The translations under genes and the position numbers were made by a program. The notes below the pieces were generated by a model that worked only from the letters and a program-made list of their open reading frames with translations, was not told the DNA's origin and searched no databases. A stretch of DNA of 64,000 nucleotides from Mariniblastus fucicola. Lineage in GTDB: Bacteria > Planctomycetota > Planctomycetia > Pirellulales > Pirellulaceae. The stretch lies in contig NZ_CP042912.1 in the NCBI RefSeq assembly GCF_008087665.1, positions 2,046,001 to 2,110,000 of the forward strand, in the 5' to 3' direction. Of this stretch, positions 47,701 through 55,389 are shown piece by piece. The stretch's first letter is position 1; each line of letters starts with the position of its first letter.

Positions 47701-50185
47701 TCTGAATGTCGTCGACTTTTACTGACTCTTCAAGTTCCTCAAGCTCGGACACGATGTCCCGAACTTTGTCGATCATCAGATCAGAGGAGAAATAGCTGTT
47801 GATTTCGTCGACCGAATCGAAATTGGCAACACGATTGCGGATGCCTTTCAAAATTCGATCTGCAGCCGCCATCAGCGCGGTCGCGCGGCGATTACGGGCT
47901 TCAACGAGTTGCAATTTCTTCGTATCGAAAGCCGCGTAGATCTCTTCGCGTTTCTCGGCGAGCTGTACAACAAATTCATCGAACTCGGCAAATCGACCTT
48001 CGATCTCTTCGACCTGAACCATCATCTTGGTCAGATATTCGTCGCACTTTTCCGGTGTGTCGCAAACGTCCAAATAGTTGACGACCGCCTGGCTGACGAG
48101 TTTGATTTGCGAATTGAATTCGGCTTTGCCTTCTACCGAAAACAGCTCCTGCGATTTCTTCTTGATCGAAGCCCGCGTCGAATTCAGGCTGGAATAGATC
48201 GCCGAAATGTTGTCGATGATTCGCGTGCGCTGCGTCGGATCATCGATCTTCAAGTTGCTGACAATCTCGATCAACATCTCCAGTTCGTTGCCGACCTGAA
48301 CGATGGCCTCGTCCAGAACTTTGGCTTCAACACCGGTTTTCAGTTCGTCGATCGAGTCGTTTTGTTCTGCCACTCGCTGCTGGTACGGAGCCAACGCCGC
48401 ATCATCAAGCAAAAACTCAACGCATTTATGCGACAGCCGGTCAGCATTCTCGCTGATCTCGGACTCGAGCGATTCAACGGCCGCGAGGTCAACGTATTTC
48501 AACTCCTTGAGCGAAATCACCTGCCCGCGGACCGTGCGGAGGCTTGACAGTGCTTGTACGAAGCGGTCGATGTTATCGAATCGGCCAGACGTTGCGTTGC
48601 GAACGACTTCCTTGGCTGCTTTCGCCGTTTCTTTGTACTGTTTCGCGGTATTGCTGCGGACCCGGACGACTTTCTCGAACTCGTCCACCGCTGCCGTGGC
48701 AGCTTCGCGGATCGCTTCAACGGGCTCGGCCAGATTGAAAGTCTGCTCGTCGCTCAGCCAGAAATTTGAATCAAGGATGTCCGACGAACGCTTGACGATA
48801 TCGACGTACAGATTCGCGTAGGAATCCTCCTGGTCGATCAGCGTCATAATCTCGTGCGCTTCGGCCATCGCCCGCACGATCTCCTTGTTGCCGATCTTGA
48901 AGATGTAAGAATCCGTTTGCTCGCTCGACGCAGATTCGTCAGCCACAAATGGAGTCTGCCAAATTTGAATCGCGTGATGCTTCTGCGGTTCTTCGTCGGC
49001 TTTGAAGTAGATCAAATGGCCGTTGTCGAAAATCGAAAAACCGTTGCACAGGATCGGCGTGTCGACTCGCTGTTCGATCACGTTGTACATCAGCAACGCA
49101 TAGTCGCCGGTGCTCTGGTTGTAGAACGCGTAGAGATAATCCTCGCCGTTGGGAGAAGCAATGCGGCGCTCGAAAGCCAGATTCGTGAGCCCGTTGTCGA
49201 AGATTTTGCTCTGGCCGGTTTGCAGATAGTAGCCGTTTGCGAAAATCAGGCCGTGGTCTTCCGGGAGGAAGATGCAGGATTCGGCAATCGAGTCCAGTCG
49301 CTGGGCGGTTTGTGTTTTCTCGTTGTAGATGACGTATCGAAATTGTTCTTCCTTGAACGGCTTGATCTTCATCAAAATGATGTTGCCCACGATCGCATAG
49401 AAGATTTCTGCGTCGTCAAGCGTCTGGTCAGGATCGTCAACGGGCTCGGCATAGATGCCTGACCCATCTTCCGTGTTGTCTTCGATCTTGACCGTCAGGT
49501 CGCCGCCGACAGTTTCGATGTAAACGCGGTCTTCGATCGAGATGTGCGGGTGCAGTCCGCCACGATGGAACTCACGCGTCGTACGCTTCCATTTAAATTC
49601 GTGTTGCGGCGGATATTTGACTTCGTGATCGCTGCGATTGTCGATGTACTTCAGCTTGTCGCCCTGCATCAGAAACTTGAAAGTCTTGATGTCAGTCAGC
49701 GATTTTCCGGTTCGAAAAACCAGATAGAGGTACGGCCCGGAGACGTGAAATTTCGCGAATCGGGTGTCTTTGTAGTATTTGTACAGCGCGTGGAAGTCAA
49801 CGCCGAACTGTTTATCGCTGAGCAGGTCGAGCGATTCTTCGTGGAAGCTTCCGTCTTCGAAGCGGTAGACCGAGAACACGTCCGGAAGTTCCGTGACGGA
49901 TTTCAGGCCCATGTGAACGTTGTAGCCGAAGAGAAATTTGTCTCCGATCGGCACGATGTCTCGAGCCGTGCAATTGTGCTCGGTCGTGATTCGTTGTTTC
50001 GAAACCAGCTCGGTTGGGATCGCTCCGAAAACGTTACGCCGTTCGTTGTTGAGTTTTTGCAGACGTGCATCCAGTTCGGCAGAATGGGACTTCAACCGGT
50101 TTTGGATGATCTCGTACGTGCCGCGCTCGAGCGTTGGCTCGTTCGGATCGGATTGCGAATCAGGTTGTGTTTCTGTTGGTGGCAT
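44774..50185 (-). CDS. Giant AAA+ ATPase of the DUF3686 'DNA repair ATPase' type
   Basis: A 1803-residue protein. The N-terminal half (about 50-450) is beta-rich with repeated YLVF, YFKAD and YNVIEQR-type strands, consistent with the DUF3686 domain. Residues 450-900 are helical and likely coiled coil. The C-terminal AAA+ module has Walker A SPPGYGKTT (K1313), Walker B MIYLDDIQH (D1375, D1376) and a sensor-1 Asn in VVMAGNPY, close to MoxR-type ATPases. Further helices reach the acidic end. The start ATG lies inside a dispersed repeat and no ribosome site is evident. Upstream, on the same strand, are YqiK- and YqiJ-like genes. The 'DNA repair' label is a database name; the true role is unknown. 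Confidence 0.88.
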   Translation of the reverse strand: MPPTETQPDSQSDPNEPTLERGTYEIIQNRLKSHSAELDARLQKLNNERRNVFGAIPTELVSKQRITTEHNCTARDIVPIGDKFLFGYNVHMGLKSVTELPDVFSVYRFEDGSFHEESLDLLSDKQFGVDFHALYKYYKDTRFAKFHVSGPYLYLVFRTGKSLTDIKTFKFLMQGDKLKYIDNRSDHEVKYPPQHEFKWKRTTREFHRGGLHPHISIEDRVYIETVGGDLTVKIEDNTEDGSGIYAEPVDDPDQTLDDAEIFYAIVGNIILMKIKPFKEEQFRYVIYNEKTQTAQRLDSIAESCIFLPEDHGLIFANGYYLQTGQSKIFDNGLTNLAFERRIASPNGEDYLYAFYNQSTGDYALLMYNVIEQRVDTPILCNGFSIFDNGHLIYFKADEEPQKHHAIQIWQTPFVADESASSEQTDSYIFKIGNKEIVRAMAEAHEIMTLIDQEDSYANLYVDIVKRSSDILDSNFWLSDEQTFNLAEPVEAIREAATAAVDEFEKVVRVRSNTAKQYKETAKAAKEVVRNATSGRFDNIDRFVQALSSLRTVRGQVISLKELKYVDLAAVESLESEISENADRLSHKCVEFLLDDAALAPYQQRVAEQNDSIDELKTGVEAKVLDEAIVQVGNELEMLIEIVSNLKIDDPTQRTRIIDNISAIYSSLNSTRASIKKKSQELFSVEGKAEFNSQIKLVSQAVVNYLDVCDTPEKCDEYLTKMMVQVEEIEGRFAEFDEFVVQLAEKREEIYAAFDTKKLQLVEARNRRATALMAAADRILKGIRNRVANFDSVDEINSYFSSDLMIDKVRDIVSELEELEESVKVDDIQSRLKTVREDTIRQLRDKNELYVDGQNIIQFGTHKFSVNVQPLDLTTVIKDGDMHFHLSGTNYFETATSPELNATKPVWDQTVVSENRDVYRAEYLAYQMLRSPDLDLKKLFKADDEKRLETVSQFMAPRYSEGYIKGVHDHDANLILSQLLKMHLDLGLLKYSPKSRAKAAMYWLELGELSPGVKQAWEDKLASLGAATKLFGGLKEREDYINKLRAEILAGEGDIDFQPVDTTAVDTVDARSKKLSSLQNDHRLENVATVSETAEYLYEQLASGGKWPSSKAATELGDRFTDFIAKKKGGNQLAETLGSDSLSIQERFEIACGWVGAFVESNAKTDPHLRDYIEETAAILIEGNADHRKMLDMKTVVEIEGMLGDHRVVDSKIYELDYHEFMLRLAKFETNTVPAYEAYTHLKKEIVDQRREELRLGEFKPRVLTSFVRNKLINDTYLPMIGANLAKQMGVVGEEKRTDLMGLLLLISPPGYGKTTLMEYVANRLGITFMKINGPAIGHQVTSLDPNEAPNASAREEVEKLNLALEMGDNVMIYLDDIQHCNPEFLQKFISLCDATRRIEGVFGGKTKTYDLRGRKVAVVMAGNPYTESGEKFQIPDMLASRADTYNLGDVIGGNADSFELSYLENCLTSNSTLARLNSKSREDVYRVIKMAASKGAPSESLAGNYSVEEVNEFVSVMRKLLKVRDVVLHVNQLYIESAAQADDYRTEPAFKLQGSYRDMNKIAEQIRPVMNDEELLTLIRSHYNNQAQTLTTGAQANLLKLKELMGELEGEELERWEDIKRTFQRNLLLSGASEDDGLGRVIAQMTTVSDGLISIKKAVESGMNQMITASSADPSAERMTTAVSELEKFNKTLTGIKKLMKDGIKTQGSAVVAPATNPVANVHDKGVDPIEVEVINKVPTIFLDIIRNQFRVLQTWMDPILAMAEALPEARGIRDAARVTELNYSELLEKIQKFKEENPGDIE
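44804..44830. repeat. Perfect hairpin inside the 3' coding end of the ATPase
   Basis: GAACTTCTGGA (44804-44814) and TCCAGAAGTTC (44820-44830) form an 11-base stem with a TTTTC loop. It codes for ELLEKIQKF. The same hairpin is kept without change at 41514-41540 in the decayed copy. Confidence 0.75.
47007..47035. repeat. Dispersed repeat copy inside the ATPase coding sequence
   Basis: CACAGGCTGGAAGTCTATG followed by TCACCTTC differs from the intergenic copy at 50388-50417 at only two bases over its core. On the coding strand it specifies the stretch around GDIDFQPVD (about residues 1051-1060) and keeps the frame open. It falls in a region between the coiled coil and the AAA+ domain. Confidence 0.65.
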
Positions 50186-50202
50186 AGGCTTTTGGCCTGT
50201 GA
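50178..50202. repeat. Dispersed palindromic repeat carrying the ATPase start codon
   Basis: GGTGGCATAGGCTTTTGGCC followed by TGTGA is the reverse of the copies at 50281-50308 and 50388-50417. The ATPase ATG (complement of CAT at 50183-50185) lies within it. Confidence 0.75.
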
Positions 50203-50280
50203 GCGCGCTGGATGGATGATTGGAAAATTATGAAGGTGGTTGGCGACTGGCCTGTGCCGACGTGCCTTTGTCGACATTCG

Positions 50281-50308
50281 GATCACAGGCAAGCCTATGC
50301 CACCTTGG
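50281..50308. repeat. Dispersed palindromic repeat copy
   Basis: GATCACAGGCAAGCCTATGC followed by CACCTTGG, in the gap upstream of the giant ATPase. It and the copy at 50178 are in opposite directions, so they could pair as a long hairpin. Confidence 0.75.
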
Positions 50309-50349
50309 GTTTTGGCTGAACAGAGGCTTGTTGCCTCTTTGGCGTGAAT

Positions 50350-50375
50350 GCGGCGGCATAGGCCGCCACCACGAG
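50350..50375. repeat. Second dispersed repeat type copy
   Basis: TGCGGCGGCATAGGCCGCC followed by ACCACGA. It matches 21741-21769 outside the short loop. Confidence 0.65.
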
Positions 50376-50387
50376 GTTTTCAGTGAG

Positions 50388-50417
50388 TTCACAGGCTGGA
50401 AGCCTATGCCACCTTTG
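50388..50417. repeat. Dispersed palindromic repeat copy at the 3' side of the flotillin-like gene
   Basis: TTCACAGGCTGGAAGCCTAT followed by GCCACCTTTG ends two bases before the flotillin-like stop codon. It is the fullest copy and serves as reference for the family. AGGCTGGAAGCCT is its hairpin core. Confidence 0.8.
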
Positions 50418-50418
50418 C

Positions 50419-52443
50419 CTACGACTTCACGCTCAGCTTCTTCAGAACTGCACCGGCGTTTTCAGTCGCGACGCCGGCCTTGTTCGCCATGCCCATCATC
50501 GACTGGAGCTGTCCCAGCACGTTGACATCGTTGGTCAAGCCCATCATTTGGCCAAGCAATGCCGCGACGCTGAGATTCTTCAGGTCTTCGCTGCTGATGC
50601 CAAACATGTCGATGTGCTTTTTGATCTCGGATGAAAGCTGAGCCGGATCGCCGTTGAAGAAAGTGTTCTTCACGTCGGTCAAAACCGTGCTCTCACCGAC
50701 CAGGCGATCAACCTGCTTGCCCGCCGTAATCGAGTTCACGATCGAATCGAAGAACTGTCCGTCTCCACCGACGATGTCGATGTTCGCTTCACGCAACGAC
50801 TCGGCAATCATGCCGGCCTGAGCTTCCGCGATTTGACGTTGAGCATCGATGCCCGCCAATTCGATATCTTTCTCTTTCTGGAGTTCCAGTTTGAACTCTT
50901 CGTGCTCGCGACCGACGCTGTCGAACAGCTTCATCGCTTCCGCCTTCTCGGTGATACCGCGAGCGTCGGCGCTGAACTTCAGTTCCGCAACTTTGGCTTC
51001 TGCAGTACCTTCCTTTTCGATCGCATCGGCTTTCGCAAGGATCACATCCGCTTCGGCAAGTCCCGGAGCCGCAGTTTCGGCCTGCAAAGCCTCTGCCAAC
51101 ATTTTCTTCGCGTCGGTTTGCTTTTCCGCAGCCGAACGTTCCGCTTCAGCCGTCACGATGACGGTTTCCGCATCGAGAGTCGCAGCCTGTTTCTTGGCTT
51201 CGGCAGCCTGAACCTGTTGAACCAACTGCTGTTGAGCCAGCTCTTCGGCGGCCGTAACGGCAACCTGTTTCTTACGATCAGCAGCCGCGAATTCGCGAGT
51301 ATCCTTGATCTTTTCTTCTTCTTCCACGACCGCACGTTCAACGATGACTCGTTCGCGGATGACGTCCTGGATGTTCTTCTTCTCGACTTCGACCGCTTTT
51401 TCTTTGTCGATCTGAGCCAGCGTTACGATACGCTCGCGCTCCGTAATCTCAAGGCCACGATCTTTCTCGACGCGTTCTGTTTCCACCGCTTCGGTGCGTT
51501 CTTTCGATTTCGCAGCAACGATCACAGCACGCTTCTTGTTCTCTTCGGCGACCAGAATTTCTTCTTCGGCGCGAATCCGAGCCGTTTCCTGTCGCTGACG
51601 TTCTTCTTCCTGGACGACTTTCGCGTCCGCTGTTTGACGTGCCGTTACTTCAGCGATCTCGCGCTGCTGTTTCTCTTCGGCTTCGACCTGTTGACGTTCG
51701 AGAGCCAGAATGGCTTCGCGAGCTTCAACGTCCTGCTTCTTCAGCGTTTTCTCTTTTTCACGCTGGATGAAGTTCGCACGCGTGATTTCTTCGGCCGTCA
51801 AATCGGTGATCTTCTTGATACCTTCAGCGTCGAGAACGTTGTTGGGATTCAACTTCTCAAGATCCGTTTGCTCAAGGTAGTCAATCGCCGCGTCGTCAAG
51901 CACGTAGCCGTTGAGGTCCGTGCCGATGATACGCAAAATTTGCTCGCGGAACTTTTCGCGAGAGTTGTAAAGCTCAACGAAATCGAACTGTTTACCGACG
52001 GTTTTCAAAGCTTCGGAGAACTTTGGCTCGAACAGAGCACGCAGGGCTGTTTCATCAGACGCACGATCGCAACCGAGGAACTGAGCCACGCGTTCGACGT
52101 CTTCTTTTGTTTTGTTCACGCGAACGAAGAAGCAAACCTTGATGTCGGCTCGCATGTTGTCGCGACAGATCAAACCATCTTCGCCCGAACGATCGATCTC
52201 AATTCGCTTCACCGAGATGTCCATCAATTCGGCTTTGTGGAGAATCGGAATCACCCAGTCGCCTGAGAAGCTCACGTTCGTTCCGCCCATACCGTTTCGC
52301 ACGATCGCAGAACCCTGATTGACTTTGCGATAGTAGCGAAGCATGAACACGAACGCGCCCACGGCGATAAAGAACAGGGCGCCGCCGAGGATCATAAAGA
52401 ACCAACCCATAGGGCTGATCGCGAGTATGGTGCTGTCAATCAT
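50419..52443 (-). CDS. yqiK: YqiK-like flotillin family membrane protein
   Basis: A 674-residue protein with one N-terminal transmembrane segment (about residues 14-38), an SPFH/flotillin domain (about 45-220), and a very long Ala/Glu/Lys-rich coiled coil (about 240-560) with AEAKKQAATLDAE-type repeats, then a small C-terminal domain. Flotillins assemble in membrane microdomains. ATG 52443 has GGGAG upstream, and the 45 extra residues of the longer frame would overlap the preceding gene. It lies 46 bases after a YqiJ-like gene, the same pairing as E. coli yqiJ-yqiK, and 233 bases before the giant ATPase on the same strand. Confidence 0.88.
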   Translation of the reverse strand: MIDSTILAISPMGWFFMILGGALFFIAVGAFVFMLRYYRKVNQGSAIVRNGMGGTNVSFSGDWVIPILHKAELMDISVKRIEIDRSGEDGLICRDNMRADIKVCFFVRVNKTKEDVERVAQFLGCDRASDETALRALFEPKFSEALKTVGKQFDFVELYNSREKFREQILRIIGTDLNGYVLDDAAIDYLEQTDLEKLNPNNVLDAEGIKKITDLTAEEITRANFIQREKEKTLKKQDVEAREAILALERQQVEAEEKQQREIAEVTARQTADAKVVQEEERQRQETARIRAEEEILVAEENKKRAVIVAAKSKERTEAVETERVEKDRGLEITERERIVTLAQIDKEKAVEVEKKNIQDVIRERVIVERAVVEEEEKIKDTREFAAADRKKQVAVTAAEELAQQQLVQQVQAAEAKKQAATLDAETVIVTAEAERSAAEKQTDAKKMLAEALQAETAAPGLAEADVILAKADAIEKEGTAEAKVAELKFSADARGITEKAEAMKLFDSVGREHEEFKLELQKEKDIELAGIDAQRQIAEAQAGMIAESLREANIDIVGGDGQFFDSIVNSITAGKQVDRLVGESTVLTDVKNTFFNGDPAQLSSEIKKHIDMFGISSEDLKNLSVAALLGQMMGLTNDVNVLGQLQSMMGMANKAGVATENAGAVLKKLSVKS

Positions 52444-52489
52444 TAATGAATCTCCCAATTTGAAATCAACCGAAGCTGTATCGTTAAGT

Positions 52490-53140
52490 CTATTTGTCTT
52501 CCCACTTACACAGTTCAACCATGTAAGTGTCATTTTCGTAGTTGTAAGAAAGAATCCTGGCAGCGTCGCCTTTGCCAAGATTAGGTTTGTCAGGCTGCTT
52601 GCGAGCGTTGATGACCAACTCGGGGCCGTCCAACTTTATGCTGACCTGGCCAAATGATTCGGTGACTTCCGAAGTCGTTACCGCTCCGATCATTCCGATC
52701 ATCCTGTCCCGCGTCGTGTCATTTTCTTGCGGCTTAAACCCTTCAGCGAAAGGACCAAGGATCAGGCGAGTCAAAAACAAACAGGCCGCGACGTTGACTG
52801 TGCCAATCAGCAATCCGGCCAACACGTTGCCGCCAGGATTGAGCAAATGGTTTCCGAGAAAGCTTGCCGCCCAGAAAAGCAGAGCGAAAACACTGGCGAC
52901 CAAAACAACTGGCACGTGATTCAAGTGCATCAGCTCGGCAAACGAGCTAAATCCACCTGTGTGAGTATCGAAGTCGCCGTCAACGTCCAGCACATTGAGG
53001 TCCGTATCGAAATCGATGTCGATAGCGTCGACTCCGATGGCTCCAACAATGACCATCATCCAGTACAACAGGCATAGCAACAGCAGGCCTGTTGCCGGCA
53101 GGTTCACCAATTGAAATGTTTCGTTGATAAAGTCGATCAT
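52490..53140 (-). CDS. yqiJ: YqiJ-like membrane protein with C-terminal OB-fold (NfeD-related)
   Basis: The 216-residue protein has hydrophobic segments at about 13-35, 75-95 and 105-130, then a soluble beta-rich domain (about 140-216; GMIGAVTTSEVTESFGQVSI) of the OB-fold type. Such proteins are the usual partners of YqiK/flotillins, as NfeD is of other SPFH proteins, and may tether or regulate them. The start ATG 53140 is chosen because the family starts at the first hydrophobic helix; the longer frame adds ten polar residues. It is the first gene of the leftward three-gene set. Confidence 0.8.
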   Translation of the reverse strand: MIDFINETFQLVNLPATGLLLLCLLYWMMVIVGAIGVDAIDIDFDTDLNVLDVDGDFDTHTGGFSSFAELMHLNHVPVVLVASVFALLFWAASFLGNHLLNPGGNVLAGLLIGTVNVAACLFLTRLILGPFAEGFKPQENDTTRDRMIGMIGAVTTSEVTESFGQVSIKLDGPELVINARKQPDKPNLGKGDAARILSYNYENDTYMVELCKWEDK

Positions 53141-53625
53141 GTTCTTTTCGATCCGTTTGCACTGCGTCATTGGTTGCGCAGTGAGCGAAAATTTAGGTCA
53201 CGGCTAACCCGTGTCTGGCTTCGTGCCAAAAAATCAAGGAACGTTTGGACGCAAGAGAATCGTCACAATCGGAGGATGTGTTAGGATTCCGGACGTCCGG
53301 TTCCGTTCAAGATTCGACCATAGTTCGCGGCCAATACCAAAATCTTGGAAGAATTCGCGACCGGAAAAGCCGCTAGATTGCGAAGGAACGGCAAAATACA
53401 GGCTGCCGGAGGGCTTGGCGTCGCTTCGGGCGGCTAGTGTTGATGGAGAGATCTCGCATCGCGGGTCCAGGCCTTTCGTTTAACGGCAAGCCGTAGGCGA
53501 CTGCGTCATCATGCAGCACCCGTCGCCTGCGGCTTGCCGTTAAACGAAAAAAAGCAGTACCCGGTCGCCTCGGACCCCACCGAGCGACGAAGTTAGTTTT
53601 GAAACCGAAGAAGAACCGAGATTCG
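53141..53625. other. Intergenic region upstream of the yqiJ-like and S4 genes
   Basis: No gene is supported in this 485-base gap. It should contain the divergent promoters of the YqiJ/YqiK/ATPase set and the S4 gene. CACTGCG (53160-53166) pairs with CGCAGTG (53177-53183) close to the yqiJ start. A large inverted repeat at 53474-53549 is listed separately. Confidence 0.5.
53474..53549. repeat. Long inverted repeat (28-base arms)
   Basis: The left arm 53474-53501 starts TTTCGTTTAACGGCAAGCCG and the right arm 53522-53549 is its complement with one mismatch; the loop is 20 bases. AAAA continues after the right arm. It lies 76 bases upstream of the S4 gene. It may be an intergenic repeat element or a strong RNA hairpin; no transposase is linked to it. 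Confidence 0.8.
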
Positions 53626-53874
53626 ATGTCTGAAGAAAACCAACCTGCTGAAAGTCCTGCCGAGGACGTTCCGCTCAACATCCGGCTGGATCAGTTTCTG
53701 CAGCTTTGCGGAGTGCCGACTGGCGGACAGGCAAAGATTCTGATTCAGGATGGACAAGTCACTGTCAATGGTGAAGTCGAGACTCGTCGGCGGAAGAAAC
53801 TTGTGATCGGTGACGAGGTAGGTCTCGATGGCGAAGTCTACGACGTCGCGTTGAGCGCTGACGAAGAAGAGTAG
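53626..53874 (+). CDS. Small S4-domain RNA-binding protein (YbcJ-like)
   Basis: The 82-residue protein consists almost only of an S4 RNA-binding domain: IRLDQFLQLCGVPTGGQAKILIQDGQVTVNGEVETRRRKK in outline (R19 onwards, quoted here only by its key parts IRLDQFLQ and VTVNGEVETRRRKK). It fits the YbcJ/RNA-binding S4 family thought to act on rRNA or ribosomes. The ends are acidic (DEEE at the C terminus). ATG 53626 is preferred to an in-frame TTG 27 bases before. The stop codon is directly followed by an AGTCTG-type repeat cluster. Confidence 0.85.
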   Translation: MSEENQPAESPAEDVPLNIRLDQFLQLCGVPTGGQAKILIQDGQVTVNGEVETRRRKKLVIGDEVGLDGEVYDVALSADEEE

Positions 53875-53876
53875 GT

Positions 53877-53995
53877 CAGTCTGTCTCAGACTGACACCGG
53901 ACTGTACGAGTCTGGGACAGACTCGGCTACTAAGTTAGGCTCGGTCGAACGAGTCTGAGACAGACTCGGCTACTAAGCCAGACTTGGCTACTGAA
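53877..53995. repeat. AGTCTG palindromic repeat cluster, first block
   Basis: An inverted unit CAGTCTGTCTCAGACTG (53877-53893) is followed by two 29-base direct copies at 53906-53934 and 53949-53977 (core GTCTGRGACAGACTCGGCTA with R as A or G) and a partial one at 53979-53995. It starts three bases after the S4 stop codon. A second block of the same family follows at 55390-55521. Confidence 0.85.
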
Positions 53996-54027
53996 TTTGG
54001 CCGTTGGAGCATGGGCAGATTTGCTTG

Positions 54028-55134
54028 CTACTGCCGACGCGCGATCCCGGTTGCGATGTGATACCGACGGCTTTCGAAAACTTCGACTTCATCCAGCCAC
54101 TGTCCGAGGTTGTCACGGTACCACTGTGGCATTCGTGTCACTAAAACCATACGACCGCCGATCCTCAAGGCACGGACAGCAGTCTCGATGAAATGCTTGG
54201 CGATGCGGAAGTCCGCATAGTAAGGCGGGTTCGCAATCGCCATGTCAAACTGCCCTGCCCTGTTCCCCAGGTGCCCGTCGTGGTTGAGTTCTGCGACGAC
54301 GTTGGAAAGTCCATTCAGTTCAGCGCCGCGGCGAGTGCAATCGATGGCTCGCGAGTATGAGTCAATTGCGTACAGGCTGCATGAAGGGTCTCGTTTGGCC
54401 AGGGCCAGCGACATTGCTCCGCTGCCGCAACCGATTTCGATGATGTCGCATTCAGGAAAGACTTCGACCACATCCAAAATTTGACGCGCGCCGTTGTCGA
54501 ACTGTCGATGGGCAAATACGCCTGGACGGGTCACGATCTGAATCAGGTTGCCTTCGTCGCGAAACGCCAGCTGGCACGAATAGTCCTTACGCTTTTTGAG
54601 TTCTTTCCTTTTGATCACATAGTAGACGTTCGATTGTTTGAACTTGCGAACTTTGACCGACTTGTTGAACGCCTGCATCTGCTCATACAACCACTTGTCT
54701 TTCGGGTTGTTGATCGCAACCACCAGAGCGCCTCCAATCTCCAAATGGTGATAAGCCGTTTGCAGGATCTCGCGGTTCAGTTCTGCCTCGCCGCCCTTCA
54801 GCAAAGCCAGGCAGACCAAATCGACTTGCGCAGATTCACTGTCCTTGCCCCAATCCGCGTCGCAGGCGAAATCAAGGTTCGCTGGCGGATCGGAGTAATG
54901 CGTTCGTGCGAGCGAACAACGATAACTATCCAAATACCAGGCCGTGACATTTGCGTTTGGCCGGGCGCTGGCAAGCATTTCAGCAGCTTGGGCTCGACCG
55001 TTGGAAACGACGACGATGGAGTTTCCCGGCAGTTTGGAAGCGACTTCGTGAAGACATGCTTCGTTGGGCCGGATTTCGACTTTGACTTCAGGCGGAGCGA
55101 AGGCTGGATCAGGAGTGCGGTTTGGATCAGTCAC
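54028..55134 (-). CDS. RsmC/RlmG-like class I SAM-dependent methyltransferase
   Basis: A 368-residue protein of the two-domain 'methyltransferase small' type that methylates guanine in rRNA. The N-terminal domain (about 15-180) is a degenerate methyltransferase fold. The C-terminal one has the SAM motif IIEIGCGSGAMSLAL and the catalytic motif IANPPYYADF. Whether the target is 16S or 23S rRNA is not shown. The start is uncertain: GTG 55134 avoids overlap with a small rightward ORF and keeps all of the fold; ATG 55242 would add a Ser/Glu-rich leader. It lies between the two AGTCTG repeat blocks. Confidence 0.82.
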   Translation of the reverse strand: MTDPNRTPDPAFAPPEVKVEIRPNEACLHEVASKLPGNSIVVVSNGRAQAAEMLASARPNANVTAWYLDSYRCSLARTHYSDPPANLDFACDADWGKDSESAQVDLVCLALLKGGEAELNREILQTAYHHLEIGGALVVAINNPKDKWLYEQMQAFNKSVKVRKFKQSNVYYVIKRKELKKRKDYSCQLAFRDEGNLIQIVTRPGVFAHRQFDNGARQILDVVEVFPECDIIEIGCGSGAMSLALAKRDPSCSLYAIDSYSRAIDCTRRGAELNGLSNVVAELNHDGHLGNRAGQFDMAIANPPYYADFRIAKHFIETAVRALRIGGRMVLVTRMPQWYRDNLGQWLDEVEVFESRRYHIATGIARRQ

Positions 55135-55189
55135 GGTTTTGGATTGCGTATTGATTTCAGGTGTTTTCGGCTGGTATTGTAATGGAACA

Positions 55190-55387
55190 ATGGACGATTC
55201 AACGCAGACAAATTCAGATTCGCACGAGGAAGAAGACTCCATCGCCGAAGAATTGCGCCGCAAGTATTTGTATCGCAAACTGGTGATTAACGGTGGGATC
55301 AAAATGCCCGCAAGGCTGGCGATGAAAATGGTCGGGCCGGATTGTGCGTTTCATCTGTATCGGAATCATCAGCCGGATGAAGAGTAG
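55190..55387 (+). CDS. Small hypothetical protein
   Basis: A 65-residue frame with an acidic N terminus (SHEEEDSIAEELRR) and a basic, hydrophobic middle (KYLYRKLVINGGIKMPARL) that looks like a real short domain. I do not recognise the family. It starts with ATG but has only a weak ribosome site. If the methyltransferase began at ATG 55242 the two genes would overlap on opposite strands. Its stop codon lies in the same GAAGAGTAGG-CAGTCTGTC context as that of the S4 gene. Confidence 0.5.
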   Translation: MDDSTQTNSDSHEEEDSIAEELRRKYLYRKLVINGGIKMPARLAMKMVGPDCAFHLYRNHQPDEE

Positions 55388-55389
55388 GG

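Noticed and set aside
50833-52266. 477-codon rightward frame opposite the flotillin-like gene
   Set aside because: Phe/Leu/Arg-rich complement of an Ala/Glu/Lys coiled coil; the flotillin reading is certain.
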